Source: JAABYT01 sp041581935 (GTDB lineage Bacteria > Pseudomonadota > Gammaproteobacteria > HK1). Taken from it: a DNA stretch of 5,620 nucleotides. The position numbers and the translations under genes were made by a program. The stretch is taken from positions 1 through 5,620 of the forward strand of contig JBFICP010000217.1 in NCBI GenBank assembly GCA_041581935.1. Direction: 5' to 3'. The notes beneath the pieces were generated by a model, which was given only the letters and a program-made list of their open reading frames with translations, ran no database searches and was not told the origin of the DNA. Positions 1 to 4,484 of this stretch are shown one piece after another; within the stretch, counting starts at the first letter, position 1; every line of letters starts with the position of its first letter.

Positions 1-646
1 CCTGACTCGTGTGGCCCTTAAGCTCCCGGTAGCGGTGCAAGTCTTCGCTGAACTGCGCGGCGAGCTCGGCTTTCTGCAAGCGTCGTTTCTCGATGAAGTC
101 ATTGCTCTCCCCGAGCTGCCGTTCGATTCGCGCGATCTTCGCCTTGAGCTCGGGCGTAATGGATTTTCCCGTGCGCTCTAGCTTCGCGGCTTCGCCACGC
201 AGCTCCTCGAGGCTGCGCTCGAGTTGCTTGAGTATTTGCTCGGTATGCTCGATACGCAGATCGATCGCGGCCACCTGACCCTGGTGAGCGAGCCTCAAGT
301 CCTCCTCGCTGGTGAAGGTGCTGAGCAGGACGCGGTCTTTCATCTTGCGCTCGTGAACTTTGCGTTCCTCTTCCGCGCGAATGGCGGCGAGTCGCGCCTC
401 TTCTTCCCGCTGCTTGCGCAACTCTTCTCTCGTCTTTGCACGATCGGTCGTGCTGAGCGTGATGCCCGTCTCACTCAGCTCGCGGTGGCCTTTTTGCGAA
501 TACTGGGGCGGCACCGCGTTACCGCACTCGCGGACACCCTCGTCATTGGTCCAGCACTTGATGCCGGCCGAGGCCGCAAACGGAAACAGTATCGCCGCCA
601 CAATCAGTGGCGCGAAACGCCTGAGCGCCTCTGCGGGAGCTTTCAT
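1..646 (-). CDS. DUF4124-type exported coiled-coil protein (C-terminus beyond window)
   Basis: The reverse strand is open from an ATG at 646 to the left edge, giving 215 residues without a stop, so the gene is partial. Residues 1-27 look like a Sec signal peptide: basic n-region, hydrophobic core LIVAAILFPF, and a likely cut after ASA. The mature start has a DUF4124-like segment (about 28-50: IKCWTNDEGVRECGNAVPPQY) with two cysteines, C31 and C41, that could form a disulfide in the periplasm. From about residue 68 to the edge the chain is highly charged and helical (for example REELRKQREEEARLAAIRAEEE and IEHTEQILKQLERSLEEL), indicating long coiled coils. This arrangement, including the LLSTFTSEEDL stretch near 107-117, matches my memory of a gammaproteobacterial DUF4124 family of unknown function. 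The start is supported by AGCAGG nine bases upstream. The gene follows pyrE in the same direction after 198 bases. A structural or envelope role is inference. Confidence 0.86.
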   Translation of the reverse strand, partial: MKAPAEALRRFAPLIVAAILFPFAASAGIKCWTNDEGVRECGNAVPPQYSQKGHRELSETGITLSTTDRAKTREELRKQREEEARLAAIRAEEERKVHERKMKDRVLLSTFTSEEDLRLAHQGQVAAIDLRIEHTEQILKQLERSLEELRGEAAKLERTGKSITPELKAKIARIERQLGESNDFIEKRRLQKAELAAQFSEDLHRYRELKGHTSQ

Positions 647-655
647 CGATTCATA

Positions 656-661
656 CCTGCT
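656..661 (-). promoter_or_regulatory. Ribosome binding site for the DUF4124 gene
   Basis: On the reverse strand AGCAGG lies nine bases before the ATG at 646. It decides the start: another ATG at 654 is out of frame and meets a TGA after two further codons. Confidence 0.55.
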
Positions 662-739
662 GGTCTCAGTTGCCGGGTCATCGCCTGCCATCGCGCTGGT
701 CGGGTGCGCGAGACCGGTCAAACCTGGCCGTTGACCCGA

Positions 740-745
740 ATTATA
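740..745 (-). promoter_or_regulatory. Possible -10 promoter element for the DUF4124 gene
   Basis: The reverse strand carries a perfect TATAAT here, about 94 bases before the start codon of the DUF4124 gene, within the gap after pyrE. No good -35 box is found 16-18 bases upstream (CCCGCC or similar), so a sigma-70 promoter would be weak or helped by an activator. Part of the hexamer lies in an ATAGG-6-CCTAT inverted repeat (742-757), which could be an operator or chance. If it is real, the DUF4124 gene has its own promoter rather than relying only on read-through from pyrE. Confidence 0.35.
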
Positions 746-844
746 GGGGATAGCCTATTTCGGGCGGGGTCCCGGTCGTGGGTTTTGCGACCCTTCTCAC
801 AATTATTGGCCCGCTACGATTGGTCCAATTCCGCGCCGGCCGGG

Positions 845-1489
845 TCAATTCGCACCGTAGGCGGCTCGATACGCGCGCAGCCGCTGGAGCTCATCATTCA
901 TATCGGCACTACTTTCCAAATACTCGACCAGGTTGTCGAGGTCGATGATGCTGATGATGCGTAGCCCGAGCTCCTGCTCAATCTCGCGAATCGCAGAGGC
1001 GTCTCCGGCGCCCCGCTCTTGACGATCGAGCGAAATCGCGGCCGCTACCGGGCTCGCGCCGGCGGCACGGATAATCGCCACCGACTCGCGAATCGAGGTG
1101 CCTGCGGAGATCACGTCGTCGACCATGAGCACACGCCCCGCGAGAGGCGCACCGACGGTGATACCGCCTTCGCCATGATCCTTGGGCTCCTTTCGATTGA
1201 AGCAGTAGGGGAGATCCCGCCGGTGCGCGTCGGCGAGCGCGACGGCGACCGCGGCGACCAGGGGGATGCCTTTGTAAGCCGGGCCGTAGAGCATGTCGAA
1301 GTCGAGCTTCGAAGCGACAATTGCCGATGCGTAAAAATGCGCCAATCGCGAAAGGCTTCCGCCGCTCGCGAAAAGGCCGCTGTTGAAAAAGTACGGACTC
1401 TTGCGTCCGGACTTCAAGACGAACTCTCCAAATCGCAGCACACCGTGTTGAAGGGCGAACCGGATGAATTCCTGCTGATAGGTCGTCAT
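845..1489 (-). CDS. pyrE: Orotate phosphoribosyltransferase
   Basis: This cytoplasmic enzyme joins orotate to PRPP to make orotidine 5'-monophosphate, the fifth step of de novo pyrimidine synthesis. From the ATG at 1489 the protein is 214 residues, against 213 in E. coli, and is alignable by eye along its length. Visible motifs are FGEFVLKSGRKSPYFFNSG (20-38, substrate site), YGPAYKGIP (68-76), the mobile catalytic loop RKEPKDHGEGG (99-109) and the PRPP-binding signature VLMVDDVISAGTS (120-132). SLDRQERG (153-160) is also typical. An in-frame ATG at 1585 would add 32 residues that resemble no PyrE extension, so I prefer 1489, which matches the usual MxxYQxxFIxFAL beginning. The ribosome binding site before 1489 is weak. 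It is divergent from the unknown gene at 1837 and lies upstream of the DUF4124 gene. No leader attenuator of the rph-pyrE kind is evident. Confidence 0.98.
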   Translation of the reverse strand: MTTYQQEFIRFALQHGVLRFGEFVLKSGRKSPYFFNSGLFASGGSLSRLAHFYASAIVASKLDFDMLYGPAYKGIPLVAAVAVALADAHRRDLPYCFNRKEPKDHGEGGITVGAPLAGRVLMVDDVISAGTSIRESVAIIRAAGASPVAAAISLDRQERGAGDASAIREIEQELGLRIISIIDLDNLVEYLESSADMNDELQRLRAYRAAYGAN

Positions 1490-1836
1490 GTCGGCAGGTT
1501 TTATCAGCTTCGGGGTGCCGAGTGCCACTGTTTCGATATGGTCCCCGGAGATGGCGCCAGCACGGCATCTGTCGTGACCGGGCATCGACTACGACGGAAA
1601 GTTGTAACTCGGATGGCGGCGAACCGCTCCTTATCGCACCTTGGGCCTAAAATGGCGGACAGATCGGCCGAATTCTTGAGATTGTGAACTGTACCCGGTG
1701 CGCAGAAGCTGACCCCGGTATTAGACTTTCGGTACGCCGGAGCGTCCGTTGCGGCGTATAGCTGACACGACACGAGAACGGCCGGGTTCGAGCGGTCGCG
1801 AGCGCCGCACAGCCAAGCCGATGGAGAGCGTACGAA
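1490..1836. other. 347-base divergent intergenic region
   Basis: This lies between the divergent starts of pyrE and the unknown gene, so it should hold both promoters. I see no convincing -35/-10 pair on either strand; isolated -10-like words occur (TATAGC at 1757-1762, plus strand; TAATAC on the minus strand near 1719-1724) without matching -35 boxes. No intrinsic terminator, tRNA or clear repeat is visible. Open frames crossing it (for example a GTG-started minus-strand frame, 1504-1773) have no recognisable protein features and appear to be chance frames in GC-rich DNA. A regulatory leader for pyrE cannot be excluded, because the gap is long for two housekeeping-type promoters. Confidence 0.6.
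1823..1828 (+). promoter_or_regulatory. Ribosome binding site for the unknown gene
   Basis: GGAGAG sits eight bases before the ATG at 1837. This is good Shine-Dalgarno spacing and supports that start codon. Confidence 0.65.
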
Positions 1837-2622
1837 ATGGGTTTACTCGACGAGCTCAAGCAGGAGGCTGAGAATCTCAAGTCCCGGGAGGATGACGGGC
1901 AGGAGACGACGCCAGCCGACACGGAACTCGTGATGCGCCAGCTCGAGCCTAAAATGAAGGCGCTTTACAAGTACTTCAGCGAGTTCAACGATCATTTGAA
2001 CGTCGTCAGCCCCGACGTGTCTGGAGACTACCTCCTGGAAGGGCTCGGCACCCTCACCAAGCTTCGGCAGGGTGATTACAGTCTCACCACAGACGATCCC
2101 AAGTCGATACACAAGTTCACCTTTCACTGGTCTTGCTCGCGACAAGGACGTCACGAATTCAAAATCGACAACCCGATCATTGCGGAGAAGCACAGAGAGA
2201 CGCTCTGGAACTACAACCTGCGATTCAACAAGCGTGACTTGCAGAACGGCGCCGGTGCGGTATTCGTGGTCGACGCCTACGTTCCCGTTTCATGTGAGTT
2301 TGAGGCTGATCCCGCCAAGAACGTCATACGATTGAAGCTCAAAAATCTGGGTGCGCTGGGAATCATCAATCACTCTTATCCGCCGGAGAAGGTTAACGAG
2401 GAATTGATGGACGAGTTTGCAAAATGCGTTCTGCGCCGGCCGAATCGCTTCGATGAGCTGAGCGGTGAAAAGATGTCCGACACGCTCAGACAACGCATAC
2501 GTGAAAGCGTGGAAAAGGAGCGCGAGCAGCGAAATACCGAGCTGCATATGGCCGGCAGCGGAGATCAGCAGAAGTCGTCGGTGACACAACGACTGAAGGG
2601 ATCGCTGTTCCGACGCAAATAA
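1837..2622 (+). CDS. Conserved-looking hypothetical cytoplasmic protein, 261 residues
   Basis: I do not recognise this protein. It starts at an ATG with a good ribosome binding site and ends in TAA. There is no signal peptide or membrane span, so it is probably cytoplasmic. Residues 1-19 form an amphipathic charged helix (MGLLDELKQEAENLKSRE) followed by an acidic linker. Residues 29-57 are helical and aromatic (LYKYFSEFNDHL). The middle, about 92-175, looks beta-rich with alternating hydrophobic strands (KFTFHWSCS, GAVFVVDAYVPVSCEFE, NVIRLKLKN). Residues 210-236 are a charged helix, and the end is a basic tail, RLKGSLFRRK. Cysteines at 100, 153 and 197 form no metal motif. Its composition is less GC-rich than its neighbours: bases 2161-2220 are 50% GC by hand count, against 67% in pyrE (1081-1140) and 80% in the Sel1 gene (4861-4920). 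It is transcribed alone, away from pyrE. Length, ribosome binding site and balanced composition argue for a real gene; function is unknown. Confidence 0.85.
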   Translation: MGLLDELKQEAENLKSREDDGQETTPADTELVMRQLEPKMKALYKYFSEFNDHLNVVSPDVSGDYLLEGLGTLTKLRQGDYSLTTDDPKSIHKFTFHWSCSRQGRHEFKIDNPIIAEKHRETLWNYNLRFNKRDLQNGAGAVFVVDAYVPVSCEFEADPAKNVIRLKLKNLGALGIINHSYPPEKVNEELMDEFAKCVLRRPNRFDELSGEKMSDTLRQRIRESVEKEREQRNTELHMAGSGDQQKSSVTQRLKGSLFRRK

Positions 2623-2626
2623 GAAA

Positions 2627-2956
2627 CTAGTCTTTGCCCGCGATCCATGTCGGTAGACGACGCGGTCCGTCGATCGCCACACGTTTATTGCGTGCGGTAG
2701 CGCCCGCCAGCAGACGAACTCTCGACTTTGCTACGCCGAACTCCTTGGCGAGTATTGCAATCATCTCTTGGTTGGCGGCATTGTCCACCGGCGCCGCGCT
2801 CACCCGGACTCGCAGCCGTGCCGCCTCGACCCCGAGCAGTTCGCTGCGGCTCGCCCGCGGCTGGAGCCGAATCTCTAGAACCAGCGTATCGCCATCCCAA
2901 CGAAAGCTTTGCGATGGCCTCAAAGCGCAATGCGTCTCCGAAAGAACGGCGCTCAC
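2627..2956 (-). CDS. yggU: DUF167 / YggU family protein
   Basis: This is a small soluble protein of 109 residues (E. coli YggU is 96) from the DUF167 family, whose biochemical role is not established. Family marks are the basic stretch IRLQPRASRSEL (29-40), APVDNAAN (55-62, the family's APPVDGxAN box), KEFGVAKSRV (71-80) and the late basic ARNKRV (88-93). The start is a GTG at 2956 inside the stop of yggT: the four bases GTGA are shared, and no clear Shine-Dalgarno is seen, so translation is probably coupled to yggT. The first 18 residues precede the conserved core and are poorly constrained, but no better start lies nearby. The stop codon faces that of the unknown plus-strand gene with only four bases between. 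It is the last gene of the proC cluster. Confidence 0.94.
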   Translation of the reverse strand: MSAVLSETHCALRPSQSFRWDGDTLVLEIRLQPRASRSELLGVEAARLRVRVSAAPVDNAANQEMIAILAKEFGVAKSRVRLLAGATARNKRVAIDGPRRLPTWIAGKD

Positions 2957-3531
2957 ACGAGCATCGAACGGGCAAGATCGCGGATGGGCGCAACGGCGAG
3001 CATGGAAACGAGCTGTAGAAATATGATCACGGCGATAGGCGACAGATCGAGCCCGGATATCGGTGGAATGACGCGTCGAGCAGGCGCGAGAAGCGGCTCG
3101 TTGAGGCTGTGAAGTAGTCCCATCACCGGGTTGTACATGCCCGGGTTTACCCAGCTGATGATGACCTGAATCAATATCGAGAATATGAACACGTTGATGA
3201 GCAAGCTCAGCAGCTCAGCAATGCAGAGCATTGCAAGACCGGGTATCTGCGGCGGGATTCCGAGCAAACCGAGCACGATCCATAGTTCGGTGAACTTCAG
3301 GGCGAACATGAAGACCACCGCCGCCAGATCGACGCCGGCAAATCCGGGAATCAGCCTGCGTAGCGGCGCAAGCGGCGGCTGCGTGGCCTTGACGATGAAC
3401 TGGGAAACGGGGTTATAAAAGTCTGCCCGCACCCACTGCAGCAGGAAGCGCAGCATGACGATCAATATATACAGACCGAAGAGTGTTTCGACGAGAAAGG
3501 TCGCCGCGTTGCCGACGTAAGAGCCACCCAT
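2953..3531 (-). CDS. yggT: YggT family integral membrane protein
   Basis: This is a 192-residue inner-membrane protein of the YggT family, built as two tandem copies of the YggT domain. Hydrophobic spans fall near 10-33, 66-90, 97-126 and 161-183. The duplicated signature is clear: WVRADFYNP (33-41) with PPLAPLRRLIP (52-62) and GVDL (66-69) in the first half, then WVNPGMYNP (127-135) with EPLLAPARRVIP (145-156) and GLDLSPI (160-166) in the second. The paired arginines after each APxRR suggest cytoplasmic loops. A role in osmotic or cation homeostasis has been proposed for relatives, but no mechanism is settled. The ATG at 3531 lies five bases after the proC stop and has a strong ribosome binding site inside the proC end. 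The stop overlaps the yggU start. Co-transcription with proC and yggU is very likely. Confidence 0.96.
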   Translation of the reverse strand: MGGSYVGNAATFLVETLFGLYILIVMLRFLLQWVRADFYNPVSQFIVKATQPPLAPLRRLIPGFAGVDLAAVVFMFALKFTELWIVLGLLGIPPQIPGLAMLCIAELLSLLINVFIFSILIQVIISWVNPGMYNPVMGLLHSLNEPLLAPARRVIPPISGLDLSPIAVIIFLQLVSMLAVAPIRDLARSMLV

Positions 3532-3536
3532 CGGCC

Positions 3537-4382
3537 TTATTCCTCTTTCCGCTCGGCGTCGCGCCCGAATTCGTCGCCGAGCTCCACCGATCGGGTGTGG
3601 GCGGCTTCGAGGGCTTTGTGCATCAGATGTTCGAGTCCGCCGCTCACGAGCGCGTCGAGAGCGCGTTCCGTAGTGCCGCCCGGCGATGTGACGCGGGTGC
3701 GGAGTCGTGCTGGTGGGTCGCTGCTCTCGAGTGCCATTTTGGCGGCGCCGAAAGCCGTCTGGATGGTCAGCATGCGGGCATGGTCCTTGCTCAAGCCGAG
3801 TGCGATTCCCGCTCTTTCCATGGCTTCCATGATTAGAAATATGTAGGCCGGACCGCTCCCCGAGAGGGCCGTCACCGCGTCCAGCAGATGCTCGTCGTCA
3901 ACCCAAACGGTCAGTCCCACCGCCCTCAACACCGACTCGGCGAGGCTGCGTTGCTCGTCGGTTACGTAGGCATTGGCATAAAGAGCCGTGGCACCGCTGC
4001 CGACCAAAGCCGGCGTGTTCGGCATGCTGCGCACGATAGCTGCGTCGAAGGCGAGCCAGCGACGGATGTCCGGTTCGCGTACGCCGGCGGCGATGGAGAT
4101 GAACAGCGGCCGGTGGGCCAATGCCGCCGCCGCGACGCCCTTGACCACCGACGACATGACCTGCGGCTTGACCGCGAAGACGACGGCGCTGGCGAGGCGA
4201 ACCGCTTCGTCGTTGTCCGAGCTCGTCTGCACGCGGAACGCTTCGGCGAGGGATTCGAGCTTGCCCGCATCCACGTCGGTTACGTAGATAGACGCCGGAT
4301 CACGGCCGTCGGCGATCAGCCCACCGATGAGGCTGGTTGCCATATTACCGCCGCCGATGAAGCTGATGATGCCGTCGGTCAC
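3537..4382 (-). CDS. proC: Pyrroline-5-carboxylate reductase
   Basis: This cytoplasmic enzyme reduces 1-pyrroline-5-carboxylate to proline with NAD(P)H, the last step of proline synthesis. With a GTG start at 4382 the protein has 281 residues; E. coli ProC has 269. An N-terminal Rossmann fold opens with ISFIGGGNM (6-14), followed by FAVKPQ (69-74), ISIAAGV (95-101) and RSMPNTPALVGSG (118-130). The C-terminal dimer domain shows the family signature TALSGSGPAY (171-180) and RVTSPGGTTERAL (230-242). The tail ends in a charged stretch absent from E. coli ProC. Longer starts exist (ATG at 4418, TTG at 4427), but they add an Arg-rich leader (RRRRKGRNR), and the 4418 ATG overlaps a possible -10 box. 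The GTG places the FIGGGNM loop where ProC proteins usually have it. It heads the proC-yggT-yggU cluster; yggS, often next to proC, is not upstream. Confidence 0.98.
   Translation of the reverse strand: MTDGIISFIGGGNMATSLIGGLIADGRDPASIYVTDVDAGKLESLAEAFRVQTSSDNDEAVRLASAVVFAVKPQVMSSVVKGVAAAALAHRPLFISIAAGVREPDIRRWLAFDAAIVRSMPNTPALVGSGATALYANAYVTDEQRSLAESVLRAVGLTVWVDDEHLLDAVTALSGSGPAYIFLIMEAMERAGIALGLSKDHARMLTIQTAFGAAKMALESSDPPARLRTRVTSPGGTTERALDALVSGGLEHLMHKALEAAHTRSVELGDEFGRDAERKEE
3541..3546 (-). promoter_or_regulatory. Ribosome binding site for yggT, inside the proC 3' end
   Basis: The reverse strand reads AGAGGA nine bases before the yggT ATG. It overlaps the last codons of proC, as expected for coupled operon genes. 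Confidence 0.6.
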
Positions 4383-4416
4383 CGTAACTCGATTCCGCCC
4401 CTTTCGCCGTCGGCGC

Positions 4417-4445
4417 ATTATGGGCAATTCCGGCGATCACGGAAA
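4417..4445 (-). promoter_or_regulatory. Possible sigma-70 promoter for proC-yggT-yggU
   Basis: On the reverse strand CATAAT (4422 to 4417, five of six matches to TATAAT) is preceded by TTTCCG (4445 to 4440, three of six to TTGACA) at a 17-base spacing. Transcription would begin near 4410 and leave a leader of about 28 bases before the GTG at 4382, which fits that start and excludes the ATG at 4418. The -35 match is weak, so this is a candidate only. Confidence 0.38.
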
Positions 4446-4484
4446 CACTCCCGCCGCCCTCCGTCGGTCGACTAAACTGCTTCA

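Noticed and set aside
731..760. A plus-strand promoter, TTGACC (731-736) with CCTATT (754-759)
   Set aside because: The -10 matches only three of six positions and would drive transcription antisense into the 3' end of pyrE.
224..964. A 246-residue plus-strand open frame across the DUF4124 gene and the pyrE end
   Set aside because: It is antisense to two well-supported genes, has low-complexity GC-driven composition and no recognisable domain.
1019..1687. A 222-residue plus-strand open frame antisense to pyrE
   Set aside because: The opposite strand encodes an unmistakable PyrE with all catalytic motifs; this frame is Arg/Gly-rich shadow translation.
1691..1720. A tgaccccggta word resembling part of REP-type elements
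   Set aside because: Only one copy is present and there is no matching inverted arm, so no repeat element can be claimed.
1504..1773. An 89-residue minus-strand frame ending 14 bases before pyrE, a possible leader peptide
   Set aside because: It has a GTG start, no convincing ribosome binding site, no pyrimidine-linked codon run and no terminator hairpin after it, so it cannot be supported as a leader gene.
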